A stretch of 64,000 nucleotides of DNA from an uncultured Ruminococcus sp. (lineage in GTDB: Bacteria > Bacillota > Clostridia > Oscillospirales > Acutalibacteraceae). The notes below the pieces were generated by a model, which made no database searches, was not told where the DNA came from, and saw only the letters and a list, made by a program, of their open reading frames with translations. Of this stretch, positions 1 to 9,234 are shown piece after piece. Position 1 is the stretch's first letter; each line of letters starts with the position of its first letter. The stretch is from assembly GCA_902766885.1 (NCBI GenBank), contig CACXFS010000002.1, positions 1 through 64,000 on the forward strand. The letters run 5' to 3'. Position numbers and translations under genes: made by a program.

Positions 1-1
1 A

Positions 2-181
2 TGTGAATTCTGCGGTAAGGATGTAAAGTTCGGCATCAAGGTATCTCACTCTCACAGACGTTCCAACAGAACATGGAAGCCCAACGTACAGCGTGTTAAG
101 GCTATTGTTGACGGTTCTCCGAAGCGTGTATATGCTTGCACCCGTTGCTTACGTTCAGGTAAGGTTACCAGAGCTAACTAA
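2..181 (+). CDS. rpmB: 50S ribosomal protein L28, 3' part
   Basis: The first 59 visible codons encode the body and C-terminus of ribosomal protein L28, a structural component of the large subunit. The reading frame is open from the window edge and starts inside the N-terminal zinc-binding region (CEFCGK). It continues through the conserved SHSHRRSNRTWKPN stretch and a second CTRC motif, and ends in KVTRAN. The two Cys pairs indicate the zinc-binding (C+) form. The start codon lies outside the window. A Rho-independent terminator follows directly, so this is the last gene of its transcript. Confidence 0.96.
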   Translation, partial: CEFCGKDVKFGIKVSHSHRRSNRTWKPNVQRVKAIVDGSPKRVYACTRCLRSGKVTRAN

Positions 182-201
182 TTACTGATTACTAAATGAA
201 A

Positions 202-232
202 ACCGCTCCACTTGTGTGGGGCGGTATTTTTT
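202..232 (+). terminator. Rho-independent terminator of rpmB
   Basis: A 10-bp stem (ACCGCTCCAC with GTGGGGCGGT, one G-T pair) and a 4-nt loop are followed by a run of T residues, 20 bp after the rpmB stop codon. Confidence 0.9.
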
Positions 233-255
233 GTGCGTATGTGCTTATGTTTTAT

Positions 256-648
256 TTACTCCGTAATTTCAATCTGATTGTTTTCAAAACCCAGTACACA
301 GCTTTCGTAATACCCGTCTCCTGTTACCCTCGGACCGCTTATTACGCTAAAGCCGTCAGATTTTAATTGCGCAGTGAGATTATCAACTTTTTCTCTGTTC
401 CCAACGCTGAAAGCAAGGTGTGAATAACCTGTTTTAATCAAAGCTTTATTATCTTCTTCAACATTCGGCTTTGACATTATTTCAAGTCTTGCACCGCCGT
501 CAAAAGAAAGAAAATACGACTGAAAGCCTGTTTTTATGTTATTGTATTTCTCATTTGATTTGGCGTTGAAGTATTTTTCAAAAAATTCTTTTGCACCCTC
601 AAGGTCATTTACATACATTGCAATATGTTCAATTTTTATATTCGGCAT
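256..648 (-). CDS. VOC (glyoxalase/bleomycin resistance) family protein
   Basis: This 130-residue single-domain protein belongs to the vicinal oxygen chelate superfamily. It opens with the typical KIEHIAMYVNDLEGAKEFFEKYF segment, has GYSHLAFSV in the middle, and closes with GYYESCVLGFENNQIEI, which supplies the last metal-binding Glu. His (near residue 8), His (near 77) and the C-terminal Glu are in place for a divalent metal. Family members act as lyases, isomerases or dioxygenases, so the substrate cannot be named. The ATG is preceded by AGAGGA. It appears to be monocistronic and is convergent with rpmB. Confidence 0.8.
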   Translation of the reverse strand: MPNIKIEHIAMYVNDLEGAKEFFEKYFNAKSNEKYNNIKTGFQSYFLSFDGGARLEIMSKPNVEEDNKALIKTGYSHLAFSVGNREKVDNLTAQLKSDGFSVISGPRVTGDGYYESCVLGFENNQIEITE

Positions 649-745
649 AAGTATCCTCTAAATATATTAATAATTTATGCAGTAAATTATAATATATCGT
701 GAACTTCAAGTCAACGCTTTCATAGATATAATGCAGGATTAATTG

Positions 746-795
746 ACAGGACTGTTCTCTTTACGCCATTTCGATTCCCAGTACGCTTTGCCAAA
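746..795. repeat. Copy A of a repeat near tRNA-Gly
   Basis: An approximately 49-bp sequence is repeated imperfectly at 1467-1515: an ACAGGACTGTT block, then TTTACGCC, TTTCGATTCCCAGT and CTTTGCCAAA. The core TTCGATTCCCAGT looks like the T-arm and acceptor end of a tRNA read on the plus strand. No intact tRNA is present here. Confidence 0.6.
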
Positions 796-850
796 AAAAT
801 ATAAAAGATAAATATTACAAGGTAATGGTTTACATTAAACTCAGACTAAT

Positions 851-1225
851 TTATTCATTTTTTGAATAATAATATTTTTCACAAAGTCCATATAATGGTG
901 CGAATTTAGTATATTTTTTCATATTCTCTTCAGCTTGTTTCTTAATTTTTCTTTCTTCATCATTCAACTTTGAATAACTTGAATAAAGTATTTTATCATC
1001 ATAATTATAAGCACTTATTTCCATATCAAATAATTCTTCTAATAAATCAATCATTTCTGATTCTGTCATATCTAGAACAATGTAACAAGGAAAATAATCG
1101 ATAAATCCTAAATAATATAAATTTACATCACCATCACAAAAAGTCACATTAACATTTGGTCTTAATTCTATCAATAGTTCCTTATATTTTTCAGCATTAT
1201 CTTTATCAATCGGAATTTTTATCAT
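851..1225 (-). CDS. Hypothetical protein, 124 aa
   Basis: I do not recognise a family. The protein is acidic and rich in Tyr, Asp and Glu, with no signal peptide or membrane segment. The N-terminal half alternates short beta-like stretches (NVTFCDGDVNLYYLGF, FPCYIVLDM) with an acidic helix, and the C-terminus is a charged helix ending in YYYSKNE. Base composition is clearly more AT-rich than the neighbouring core genes, and tRNA-derived fragments flank it on both sides, which suggests an acquired or relict gene. An AGGTG ribosome binding site precedes the ATG. Confidence 0.55.
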   Translation of the reverse strand: MIKIPIDKDNAEKYKELLIELRPNVNVTFCDGDVNLYYLGFIDYFPCYIVLDMTESEMIDLLEELFDMEISAYNYDDKILYSSYSKLNDEERKIKKQAEENMKKYTKFAPLYGLCEKYYYSKNE

Positions 1226-1517
1226 TTAAATACACCTAAACTTCAATTTTCATTTTATCATTTTACAGATAATGTTATTTATTTAAGGCAGATTATTTAT
1301 GGCTACACAAAGTTTAATTTTTAAATACATACGCCCTTTCGATTCCCAGTCCGCTATTATTTTTTGGAGCGGATGATGTATGTTCATCTTTAGTAAACTT
1401 CTTCTCGTTTGTTGGGTTCACGTTTTTTGGATAGCTTCCTTCTGCGCTACGGGCTAAAAACAGTCCACAGGACTGTTTTCTTTACGCCCTTTCGATTCCC
1501 AGTCCACTTTGCCAAAT
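1226..1517. other. Gene-free stretch with tRNA-like fragments
   Basis: No coding sequence is supported here. It contains copy B of the tRNA-like repeat core (1331-1355, ACGCCCTTTCGATTCCCAGT then CCGCT), a 14-bp exact copy of the 3' end of the adjacent tRNA-Gly including CCA (1365-1378, matching 1551-1564), and copy C of the longer repeat (1467-1515). The arrangement looks like degenerate tRNA gene ends left by duplication, or by integration and excision. Confidence 0.5.
1467..1515. repeat. Copy C of the repeat near tRNA-Gly
   Basis: This is the second full-length copy of the approximately 49-bp repeat seen at 746-795, differing at only a few positions. It abuts the terminator of tRNA-Gly. 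Confidence 0.6.
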
Positions 1518-1547
1518 AAAAAAGACGTCCCTTAGGACGTCTTTTTT
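1518..1547 (-). terminator. Terminator after tRNA-Gly
   Basis: A long perfect hairpin (AAAAAAGACGTCC with GGACGTCTTTTTT, loop about 4 nt) lies just downstream of the tRNA. A-tracts and T-tracts on both sides make it usable in either direction. Confidence 0.85.
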
Positions 1548-1550
1548 ATT

Positions 1551-1624
1551 TGGAGCGGATGATGGGAATCGAACCCACACGATCAGCTTGGAAGGCTGAA
1601 GTTCTACCACTAAACTACATCCGC
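1551..1624 (-). tRNA. tRNA-Gly (anticodon TCC)
   Basis: The minus strand folds into a complete cloverleaf. The acceptor is GCGGATG with CATCCGC, the anticodon stem is TCAGC/GCTGA with loop CTTCCAA (anticodon TCC), the T-loop is TTCGATTC, and CCA is encoded. The gene is 74 nt long and reads GGA/GGG-type glycine codons. Confidence 0.95.
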
Positions 1625-1674
1625 TTATCTGCAACGGAAATAATTATATCACTATTCCGTTGCATTGTCAAGAG

Positions 1675-4017
1675 TTAAATTGATTGCAGAATAATTTTTT
1701 CTCCGTCAGAGGTTACATTCATTGCTGTTATGCTGTCATTGCCTGATTCAATCATAGCAGAAGCAATTTTTTCCTCTACCTCACGTCTGATTGTATTTCT
1801 CAAATCTCTGGCGCCGCTTTTGCCCGAACAGGATTTTTCGGCAAGATACTCGCAAGCCTTATCATCAAAAGTAAACTTGATGTGCTTTTCTTCAAGTGTA
1901 GGCACATATTCGGAAAGCATAAGATTTGCAATCTTTACAAAGTTGTCCTTTGTGAGTGTATTGAACACGATTACCTCGTCAACACGTGCGATAAATTCGG
2001 GGCGTAAAAACTCGGAAAGTGCTTTCATTACTCTTTCCTTTGACGCATCTTCCTGCGTTTTACCGAAGCCGAGTGCGCTGTCGTTGCTCGTTGAGCCTGC
2101 ATTTGAGGTCATTACAATAACTGTATTTTCAAAATTAACTGCTCTGCCGTGTGCGTCTGTTACCTTGCCCTCGTCAAGAATCTGGAGCAGAATATTGAGC
2201 ACATCAGGATGAGCCTTTTCAATTTCGTCAAACAAAAGCACCGAATACGGACGGCGGCGAACCTTTTCAGTTACCTGTCCTGCTTCGTCATAGCCCACAT
2301 ATCCGGGCGGTGAACCGATAATCTTTGACACAGAATGTTTCTCCATAAATTCGGACATATCAAGCCTTATCAGAGTTTCGGGAGTATCAAAAAGCTGCTG
2401 GCTAAGCACCTTTACAAGCTCCGTTTTACCAACACCGGTAGGTCCTACAAATATGAATGATGCAGGTCTGCGCCTTGGTGAAATCTGACAGCGACTGCGC
2501 TTGATTGCCGACGCAAGCACCTCAACAGCTTCGTCCTGTCCGATGATTTTCTTTTTGAGTTCATCTTCAAGGTCGGCAAGCTTTGAAAGCTCGTTTTCCC
2601 TGATTCTTGACGCAGGAATACCCGTCCATAGCTCGATTACCTTGGCGATATCTTCCTCGGTTACTTTTGCTGTAAGGCTTTCGGGGTCAATCTTTGAAAG
2701 CTCAGAGTCGATTTTTGCAAGGCTTGTATTCACCTCTGCAAGCGCCTCGTAGTCAACATCTTCGGCTGTTGAGATTTCTTCTTTCTTAAGCGAAAGCTTT
2801 GACTTTTCTTCATTAAGCTTATCGTAATGCTCCATTGTTTTGTTGCGGAGTGCAGCGCAGGCACAGCTTTCATCGAGTAAGTCGATTGCCTTATCGGGCA
2901 AAAATCTGTCCGTAATATAACGTTCGGAAAGAATAACCGTCTTGCGAACCACGTCATCATCAACGATTACTCTGTGGTGCTGTTCATAGTAGCTCTTAAC
3001 ACCAGCAATTACATCAATTGTCTGTGCAATTGTAGGCTCGCCTACCTTAACGGGCTGAAATCTTCTTTCAAGAGCCGAGTCTTTTTCAATGTATTTTCTG
3101 TATTCATTAAAGGTTGTTGCACCGATTACCTGAACCTCGCCCCTTGAAAGAGCAGGCTTTAAGATATTTGCGGCATTCATTGTACCCTCGTTGTCGCCTG
3201 TTCCGACAAGGCTGTGCACCTCGTCGATAAATAGGATAACGTTACCGCTTTCCTTGATTTCGGAAACAAGTCCCTTGATGCGGCTCTCAAACTGACCTCT
3301 GAATTGAGTACCTGCTACAAGCGAAGTGAGGTCAAGGAGCTGAATTTCTTTATTTTTAAGTCTTTGCGGAACATTGCCGGAGGCAATTCTGAGTGCAAGT
3401 CCCTCTGCTATTGCTGTTTTACCTACGCCGGGCTCACCGATAAGGCAGGGATTGTTCTTTGTACGGCGTGACAGAATCTGAATCACACGCTCAATTTCAG
3501 TGTCACGTCCGATAATTCTGTCAATTTTGCCCTCTCTTGCCTTGCGTGTCAAATCCTCGCAATAGAGGCTGATATGCTTTCTCTTTTTCTCTTTTTTATC
3601 CTTTTTATTCGGCTTTGTGCCGTTATTAGATGAATTGGCGTTATTCTGTCCGCCGAACATATTGTTGAAAAATGCAGGAAATGCAGGTGCACCGTGGGAA
3701 AAATCATCGTCGTCACTTCCGCCGTTTTCCTCATCAAACCGGTCCATCTGTTCTGCAAGATTGTCAGCGCCGAGCTGTTCCATAAGCTGGGAAATGTCGC
3801 CGTTTTCGCCCATATTCTGCATAAGGCTGTTCATCTGGTCCTGAACATTTTCCAAATCTTCGTCGGAAATTCCCATTTTGCTGATTAAATCCTCAACCGG
3901 TTTTATGCCAAGCTCCTTTGCACAGGTAAGGCAATAGCCTACTGTAGGAGCGTCTTTTGAATTAGTATTTGAAACGAAAACAACTGCCTGTCGTTTTCCA
4001 CATCTGCTGCAAAGCAT
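1675..4017 (-). CDS. clpE: HSP100/Clp ATPase of the ClpE/ClpC type
   Basis: This is an AAA+ unfoldase that would feed substrates to ClpP. The N-terminus is a zinc finger (C3, C6, C29, C32) instead of the double Clp-N repeat of ClpC, as in ClpE. A Gly/Asn/Lys-rich linker (about 95-148) follows. NBD1 has Walker A GEPGVGKT (194-201) and Walker B LFIDEVH. A short coiled middle domain (about 395-445) precedes NBD2, which has Walker A GPTGVGKT (525-532) and [12 protein letters not shown]. The protein has 780 residues. The ATG at 4017 was chosen because AAGGAG lies 6 nt upstream, although the frame is open 24 codons further. A promoter lies at 4125-4153. I see no CtsR or CIRCE operator. ClpC is the alternative name, but the zinc finger favours ClpE. 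Confidence 0.88.
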   Translation of the reverse strand: MLCSRCGKRQAVVFVSNTNSKDAPTVGYCLTCAKELGIKPVEDLISKMGISDEDLENVQDQMNSLMQNMGENGDISQLMEQLGADNLAEQMDRFDEENGGSDDDDFSHGAPAFPAFFNNMFGGQNNANSSNNGTKPNKKDKKEKKRKHISLYCEDLTRKAREGKIDRIIGRDTEIERVIQILSRRTKNNPCLIGEPGVGKTAIAEGLALRIASGNVPQRLKNKEIQLLDLTSLVAGTQFRGQFESRIKGLVSEIKESGNVILFIDEVHSLVGTGDNEGTMNAANILKPALSRGEVQVIGATTFNEYRKYIEKDSALERRFQPVKVGEPTIAQTIDVIAGVKSYYEQHHRVIVDDDVVRKTVILSERYITDRFLPDKAIDLLDESCACAALRNKTMEHYDKLNEEKSKLSLKKEEISTAEDVDYEALAEVNTSLAKIDSELSKIDPESLTAKVTEEDIAKVIELWTGIPASRIRENELSKLADLEDELKKKIIGQDEAVEVLASAIKRSRCQISPRRRPASFIFVGPTGVGKTELVKVLSQQLFDTPETLIRLDMSEFMEKHSVSKIIGSPPGYVGYDEAGQVTEKVRRRPYSVLLFDEIEKAHPDVLNILLQILDEGKVTDAHGRAVNFENTVIVMTSNAGSTSNDSALGFGKTQEDASKERVMKALSEFLRPEFIARVDEVIVFNTLTKDNFVKIANLMLSEYVPTLEEKHIKFTFDDKACEYLAEKSCSGKSGARDLRNTIRREVEEKIASAMIESGNDSITAMNVTSDGEKIILQSI

Positions 4018-4124
4018 AGTATTCTCCTTATATGTAAAAATTTTGGATAGCTTTAATTCAGTAGTATAAATATTATGTACTGCCTGCAATATGCAAAGGC
4101 AGAATAAATATTTAATTAGTATAC

Positions 4125-4153
4125 ATTATATATGTTTATGATGTAAAATTCAA
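4125..4153 (-). promoter_or_regulatory. Promoter of the clpE-like gene
   Basis: TTGAAT, a 17-bp spacer and TATAAT are found on the minus strand, leaving a leader of about 100 nt before the clpE ATG. Confidence 0.6.
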
Positions 4154-4168
4154 TGGTAATTTGTCAAA

Positions 4169-4783
4169 TTATTCACTTTCTTCATTTTCTTTTAATTTTT
4201 CCTTGCTGTTATGCTCTTTTATCAGCTGAAAATATATTTTTCCGTACTGATAGAGTGCAAAAAGCATTGTTACAGCCGTTACTGACAAGAGCGAAACGTC
4301 AAGTGCAAAATTTTCAAACCCGAAAGCGGCTTTAAGAAAAATTATTGTAAAGACCGACAGGTAAAATACTACAGTTCCGACCTTTCCGTACCACTTTGCC
4401 GCAGGAGGAGTTATACCCTTATTTATCAAATCCATTCCGCCAAGGAGCATTAAAACGTCTTTTAAAAGAAGTACGACGAGCACGGGAAGAACAATAGGAA
4501 CGTAAATTACCATACAGATTACAACAGCTAAAAGCGTGAATTTATCTGCAATCGGGTCAAGGATTTTTCCCAGAGAAGTCACCTGATTGAACTTACGAGC
4601 AATCATTCCGTCAAAGCAGTCGGTAAGTCCGGAAACGCCTATGCAGATAACGGCAGGAATATAATTCTCTTTTAGAAAATAATAAACAAAAGGAAGAATA
4701 AGAATTATTCTGATGTAAGTCAGAATATTCGGGATTGTTATTAAATCTTTCGGTTTAAAACTCCACTTTTCATTGTTATCCAT
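4169..4783 (-). CDS. pgsA: CDP-diacylglycerol-glycerol-3-phosphate 3-phosphatidyltransferase
   Basis: This integral membrane enzyme makes phosphatidylglycerol phosphate, the first committed step to phosphatidylglycerol. The CDP-alcohol phosphatidyltransferase signature is complete: D55, D58, G59, A62-R63, G72, D76 and D80 in TDCFDGMIAR...GKILDPIAD. Several hydrophobic segments surround it, and the tail after residue 190 is charged. The ATG at 4783 has GGGTGA 5 nt upstream and is preferred over an in-frame TTG four codons earlier. It is the last gene of the long leftward operon that begins at ruvC. Confidence 0.93.
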   Translation of the reverse strand: MDNNEKWSFKPKDLITIPNILTYIRIILILPFVYYFLKENYIPAVICIGVSGLTDCFDGMIARKFNQVTSLGKILDPIADKFTLLAVVICMVIYVPIVLPVLVVLLLKDVLMLLGGMDLINKGITPPAAKWYGKVGTVVFYLSVFTIIFLKAAFGFENFALDVSLLSVTAVTMLFALYQYGKIYFQLIKEHNSKEKLKENEESE

Positions 4784-4824
4784 AAAATCACCCAATAAAA
4801 ATTCTAAACAATTCTAAATATACC

Positions 4825-5499
4825 CTATATGCTCAAAGAAAAGAATTTGAAAATTACTCCGCTGAAAAGCTCACTGTTAAGCAAATCGGGATTTGAAAAT
4901 CCCGCTACAATAGCAAAAATGTTTACTGCAACAAAGATAATAAGCAAACCCTCAGCCAGACCGAAAATTCCTCCGAGAAGTTGATTAATCTGCTTGATTA
5001 CGGGAATGTTGAACACCTTTGCGATAAGTTTAACAAGTTTTTTGACTATGATTAAAATAATTATAAAAAGTACAACTAAGAGAATCATTCCAAAAACAGA
5101 GGTCACAACGGGAGCTAACACGTTTTCGACCGCCTGACTTGTCGAGGATGAAAAATCAGAAGAAAGTGCAAGTTGATTCTGATATTCACTTAAGCTCATT
5201 CCGAAAATGCCAATGATAAACGAAAGTATTCCGTTTATCCACTGAGGAACAGCTTCAAGGCAGTTGCTGATTGCATAACCGATTCCGTTTTGTTCAATTA
5301 TCTGTTGAATGTTTGTAACTATCGTCTGTTTAAGAAACGAGTCATAGATAAGCTGTGACAGAAATGAAGAAAGATAATAAGCAGATATTGCCGTTACAAC
5401 GAGTCCGGCAAGGTTAAGCAGTGTTTTTGCCAAACCTCGCTTTACACCGATTATCGTAAACAATACAATTACCGCTACAATTATTATATCCGTTATCAT
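4825..5499 (-). CDS. CvpA family membrane protein
   Basis: This 224-residue protein starts with the CvpA pattern (MITDIIIVAVIVLFTIIGVKRG). It has about four hydrophobic segments: near 2-20, 24-45, a long stretch around 105-160, and the C-terminal third. CvpA-like proteins (YshB in Bacillus) are poorly understood inner-membrane proteins linked to bacteriocin export in E. coli. Here the gene sits in the envelope section of the operon, 14 bp after the DUF5711 gene and before pgsA. Confidence 0.8.
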   Translation of the reverse strand: MITDIIIVAVIVLFTIIGVKRGLAKTLLNLAGLVVTAISAYYLSSFLSQLIYDSFLKQTIVTNIQQIIEQNGIGYAISNCLEAVPQWINGILSFIIGIFGMSLSEYQNQLALSSDFSSSTSQAVENVLAPVVTSVFGMILLVVLFIIILIIVKKLVKLIAKVFNIPVIKQINQLLGGIFGLAEGLLIIFVAVNIFAIVAGFSNPDLLNSELFSGVIFKFFSLSI

Positions 5500-5513
5500 A
5501 GATTACTCCAAAA

Positions 5514-6788
5514 TTAATTTGCCGTATCTTTTGTTGAGGTTTTTGACAAGTCGAAAAATCTCACCTGATTTACGCTTAAAACATAGGCTGTGTTGTCGGA
5601 GGTAAGAATAAGCCTTTTTGAGCCTGTACCTGTGTCGCAGGAATAAAGCTGAGTGCCTTCACTGTTAAGGCCGTATGCTGTATTGCCGTCAAGAATAGCA
5701 ACGGTGCCTTTATAAAGTGAAATTGACTCTGCACCGTAATCGGTGTCAATTGAGCTTGTCTTTTCTCCGTTATCGTTGTAAATTTCAATTGCACAGCTTC
5801 TTCCGTCACCGCTTTTTGAAAGTGCAAGGGCAAAAGAATTTGTGTCGGGATTGAAACAGTAATTTGCAAGGGTTTTACTGTCGTATTCTACAGTAACGTA
5901 ATTTTCCTCTCCCCTTTTGATAACATACGAGGAGGACTGTCCGACAAGCACTATTCTGTTGTCGTTAAGATAATCACTGTCAACTATTGTATCACCGTTT
6001 ATACTGTACTGAGAAACAGGCTCTTCCTTTGTAAAATCAAGCACGTAGACACCTGTTTTAACTGCGCCGTTGTCGCTTGTAATTCCGCAGGCAACACATC
6101 CGCTTCCGTCGCTGTTAAGTGAAATTGAATTTATGTAATATTCGGAGAAGGAATACTTGTAGATTCTGTTGTTATTGCTGTTAAAAACATAAAGAACCGA
6201 CAGGTAGCCGCTGCCCTCGGTAACAATACCGTAGACTCCGTTGGAAGAAATATCGGCAGTATAAATCGCTCCCTCGGCTTCGCCTGAGTAGAGCATACCG
6301 TCAAAGTCCTGAATCTGGTAGCCGGTTGTGCCTATGCCGTATGTTAAGAATCTGTTGCCCGAGGACTTCATAACAGGCTTTGAATAACGAAGCTGAACGT
6401 TTGCAACCTCGCTTCCCGTTGAGTTAAGGGTAACAAACGAGGTATCGGACGCATACGCTACATGTCCCTGATTAACAGCAAAGTTGCCGGATTTAACCTC
6501 GGTACCTATAAGGTTTACGGGATAGCCGTTGCCTGCGTTGCCGAGCACGTCATACGTCCACCAGTTTGAGATATTATCCCATGTGAGATTGTCACGGTTG
6601 GCAAAGGCAAAAACAATAAGTCCGGCCGCAAGCGCAATACACACACCGATAAGGATTTTTTTGACCGCTTCGGGAGATATGTCGGTTTTTTCCTGCTCGT
6701 AATCATCAAGCGGCATATCCTCATAGCTGATTACATCACGTTCAGAGGTTTTGCGCTCGGCATAATGTCCTTTGAATTTTTTAAACAC
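5514..6788 (-). CDS. DUF5711 family membrane-anchored beta-propeller-like protein
   Basis: A charged cytoplasmic N-terminus of about 43 residues is followed by one transmembrane helix (about 44-62) and a large extracytoplasmic region. That region is made of repeated short strands of WD40/PQQ-propeller character (SFVTLNSTG, GYQIQDFDG, VYGIVTEGSGYLSVLYVFNS, VYVLDF). This matches the DUF5711 family seen in Ruminococcaceae. The function is unknown; position between truA and cvpA suggests an envelope role. GTG at 6788 was chosen because AGGGAG lies 9 nt upstream. A GTG ten codons earlier has no good ribosome binding site. Confidence 0.7.
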   Translation of the reverse strand: MFKKFKGHYAERKTSERDVISYEDMPLDDYEQEKTDISPEAVKKILIGVCIALAAGLIVFAFANRDNLTWDNISNWWTYDVLGNAGNGYPVNLIGTEVKSGNFAVNQGHVAYASDTSFVTLNSTGSEVANVQLRYSKPVMKSSGNRFLTYGIGTTGYQIQDFDGMLYSGEAEGAIYTADISSNGVYGIVTEGSGYLSVLYVFNSNNNRIYKYSFSEYYINSISLNSDGSGCVACGITSDNGAVKTGVYVLDFTKEEPVSQYSINGDTIVDSDYLNDNRIVLVGQSSSYVIKRGEENYVTVEYDSKTLANYCFNPDTNSFALALSKSGDGRSCAIEIYNDNGEKTSSIDTDYGAESISLYKGTVAILDGNTAYGLNSEGTQLYSCDTGTGSKRLILTSDNTAYVLSVNQVRFFDLSKTSTKDTAN

Positions 6789-6824
6789 CCATTTCCACTC
6801 CCTTGAAAGGATATACACAATACA

Positions 6825-7589
6825 TCAATAATTTACTTTATTCAGATACAAGCCGCAAGCCTGTGCTGTGGGGCCTGCAAATTTCCTGTCTTTTTTTTCG
6901 ATAATTTTTGCAATACCGTCAGCAGGTATCTTTCCCTGCTGAATTCTGAGCAGAGTACCTACCATTATTCTTACCATATTATAAAGAAAGCCGTCCGCTT
7001 CAACCTTCATTGTGACAAGTTCGCCGTCACGTGTTACGGAAAAGCTCTTTACATTTCTTGTCATATCGCCCTTTTCACGGTTGTCAAGCGTACAGAATGA
7101 GGTAAAGTCGTGACTTCCGACATACGCCTGAGAAGCCTTGTTAAGCATTTCGTCATCAATTTTATATCTGTAGTGAAGCGCATAGCCGTCAAGAAACGGA
7201 TTGCGCACCTCGCTGTTCCAGATTTTGTAAATATACTCCTTGCTTACGCAACTGTAACGTGCGTGAAAATCAAGAGGAACTTCCTTGCAGTCAAGCACTG
7301 CAACTGTTTTCGGAAGCCAGCGGTTAAGCGCCGCTTTTAAGCGTTCGGGCTTAATCGGGTGAGAAGTTTTAAGGCTTATGCAGTACATATTTGCGTGAAC
7401 GCCGCTGTCGGTGCGGCTGCAGCCCTTTACGTCAAAGTCGCTGCCGATAATCTTTTCAAGCGAGTTCTGAAAAACCTCTTGAACGGTAAGCGCATTCTGC
7501 TGAATCTGCCAGCCGTGAAAGCTTTTTCCGTCATATGAAATTGTAACAAGCAGATTTATTAAATCACCGCAGGGATAAATATGTTGCAT
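6825..7589 (-). CDS. truA: tRNA pseudouridine(38-40) synthase
   Basis: TruA isomerises uridines 38-40 in the anticodon arm of many tRNAs. The catalytic Asp is in GCSRTDSGVHA, the N-terminal strand is LLVTISYDGKSFHGWQ, and FLYNMVRIMVGTLL marks the C-terminal half. The ATG at 7589 follows GGAGTG at 5 nt and overlaps the end of ecfT by about 30 bp, consistent with translational coupling. ecfA1-ecfA2-ecfT-truA is a conserved Firmicute order. Confidence 0.95.
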   Translation of the reverse strand: MQHIYPCGDLINLLVTISYDGKSFHGWQIQQNALTVQEVFQNSLEKIIGSDFDVKGCSRTDSGVHANMYCISLKTSHPIKPERLKAALNRWLPKTVAVLDCKEVPLDFHARYSCVSKEYIYKIWNSEVRNPFLDGYALHYRYKIDDEMLNKASQAYVGSHDFTSFCTLDNREKGDMTRNVKSFSVTRDGELVTMKVEADGFLYNMVRIMVGTLLRIQQGKIPADGIAKIIEKKDRKFAGPTAQACGLYLNKVNY

Positions 7590-8371
7590 AATATCACTCC
7601 GCATATTAATGCTGCAAGCGCAATAAACGAAAAAGCATCACGCTTTGACATATGAATTGACTTCATTTTTGTTCGTCCGTCGCCTCCACGGTAACAGCGG
7701 CACTCCATAGCTGTTGCTATTTCGTAGGCTCGTCTGAATGCGGAAACGAACAGTGGTATTAAAACAGGCATTAACGCCTTTACTCTTTTGATTATGTTTC
7801 CCGAATCCATATCGGCTCCCCTTGCCTTCTGCGCCGACATAATCTTGTCGGTTTCTTCAAGAAGGGTAGGTACAAAACGAAGTGCAAGCGACATCATCAT
7901 TGCAATTTCGTGAACGGGAAAGTGGATTTTATTGAGCGGCTTCATAAGCCTCTCTATAGCGTCGGTAAGCTCTGTGGGCGAGGTTGTAAACGTAAGGCAT
8001 GAGCTTGCAAGGATAAGACATATAATTCTTACCGTAACAAAAACCGCCCTGTTGATTCCGTTTACGGTAACCTTGATAATTCCCCATTGCCAGATAGGGT
8101 CGCCCGTTCCGTAAAAAAGGTTTAAAACCGACGTTATTACTAAGATAAATATGATTACTTTAAGGCTTTTGAAATAGAATTTTGCCGGTACACCGCTTGA
8201 TAAAATCATCAGAACGGTGAACAGTGTAACAAGTAAAAGTGAAAAGTAATTGAAAGTGCAGAAAATAATTACAAGAAATCCTATAAGCAAAAGGATTTTT
8301 GCACGTGGGTCAAGCTTGTGAATCAGGCTTTTGCCCGGAAAATACTGGCCGAAGGCTACATCTCTTACCAT
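7559..8371 (-). CDS. ecfT: ECF transporter transmembrane component EcfT
   Basis: EcfT is the shared membrane scaffold of energy-coupling-factor vitamin transporters and couples ATP hydrolysis by EcfA1/A2 to substrate-binding S components encoded elsewhere. About six hydrophobic segments are visible. The two cytoplasmic coupling motifs are present as AQKARGAD and AMECRCYRGGDGRT, which are the Ala-Arg-Gly type signatures that grip the ATPases. The protein has 270 residues, the usual length. The start overlaps the end of ecfA2 by 7 bp. Confidence 0.94.
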   Translation of the reverse strand: MVRDVAFGQYFPGKSLIHKLDPRAKILLLIGFLVIIFCTFNYFSLLLVTLFTVLMILSSGVPAKFYFKSLKVIIFILVITSVLNLFYGTGDPIWQWGIIKVTVNGINRAVFVTVRIICLILASSCLTFTTSPTELTDAIERLMKPLNKIHFPVHEIAMMMSLALRFVPTLLEETDKIMSAQKARGADMDSGNIIKRVKALMPVLIPLFVSAFRRAYEIATAMECRCYRGGDGRTKMKSIHMSKRDAFSFIALAALICGVILCNIFIPAVI

Positions 8372-9234
8372 ATTTTTCCCTCCTTTTTCAAAAGTGAGGA
8401 AAGAGCGGAGAATGCTTCGTCAACGGTTAATATTCCGTCGGGTACATCGTAGCCTTTTTCCTTTAACTCGAGCATAATTTTTGTAATCTGCGGAACTCTG
8501 AGTCCGATTTTTTCAAGCTCACGTCCGTGTGAAAACACCTCTCTTGTTTTGTCGAACATTACAAGGTGGGATTCGTTCATAACTATTATTCTGTCGGCTA
8601 CCCTTGCGATATCCTCCATACTGTGAGAAACAAGCAAGACCGTATTTTTGCGTTTTTTGTGGTACTGCACAATCTGCGACAATAGCACGTCACGTCCCAT
8701 AGGGTCAAGACCTGCTGTCGGCTCGTCAAGCACAAGCACCTCGGGATCCATTGCGATTACGCCGGCAATTGCGGCACGTCGCTTTTCACCGCCCGACAAA
8801 TCAAACGGTGATTTTTGAAGAAGTTCGGGTTTTAAATCGGTAAACTCAGCCGCCTTTCTTACAGCCATATCAATTTCCTGCTCCGATTTGCCCATATTTG
8901 TAGGACCGAAAGCAATATCCTTGTAAACGGTTTCTTCAAAAAGCTGATATTCGGGGTACTGAAACACCATTCCGACCTTGAAACGCACCTTGCGTATCTC
9001 CTTGGGATTCTGCCAGATATCCTCGCCGTCAAGAAGAACCTGTCCCTCAGTCGGCTGGATAAGTCCGTTTAGCATCTGGACAAGCGTTGACTTGCCCGAG
9101 CCTGTGTGACCGATTATGCCAACAAACTCGCCTTTTTCAATTGAGAGGCTTACGTTATCGACTGCTCGCTTTTCAAACGGAGTTTTCTGTCCGTAGACAA
9201 AGCTTAAATTTTTCAGCTCAAGTACACTGCTCAT
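8365..9234 (-). CDS. ecfA2: ECF transporter ATPase EcfA2
   Basis: This is the second of the paired ABC ATPases of the ECF module, 289 residues. Walker A is GHTGSGKST, the signature is [13 protein letters not shown], Walker B is [12 protein letters not shown], and the switch His is in LLVSHSMED. The C-terminal extension (about 225-289) is typical for EcfA. The gene overlaps ecfA1 by 4 bp, and the SGGEKRR form of the signature distinguishes it from EcfA1. Confidence 0.94.
   Translation of the reverse strand: MSSVLELKNLSFVYGQKTPFEKRAVDNVSLSIEKGEFVGIIGHTGSGKSTLVQMLNGLIQPTEGQVLLDGEDIWQNPKEIRKVRFKVGMVFQYPEYQLFEETVYKDIAFGPTNMGKSEQEIDMAVRKAAEFTDLKPELLQKSPFDLSGGEKRRAAIAGVIAMDPEVLVLDEPTAGLDPMGRDVLLSQIVQYHKKRKNTVLLVSHSMEDIARVADRIIVMNESHLVMFDKTREVFSHGRELEKIGLRVPQITKIMLELKEKGYDVPDGILTVDEAFSALSSLLKKEGKIW

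Noticed and set aside
1730..2212. 160-codon open frame opposite the clpE-like gene
   Set aside because: It is antisense to the conserved second ATPase domain; the Ser/Leu-rich composition is typical of reversed coding sequence.
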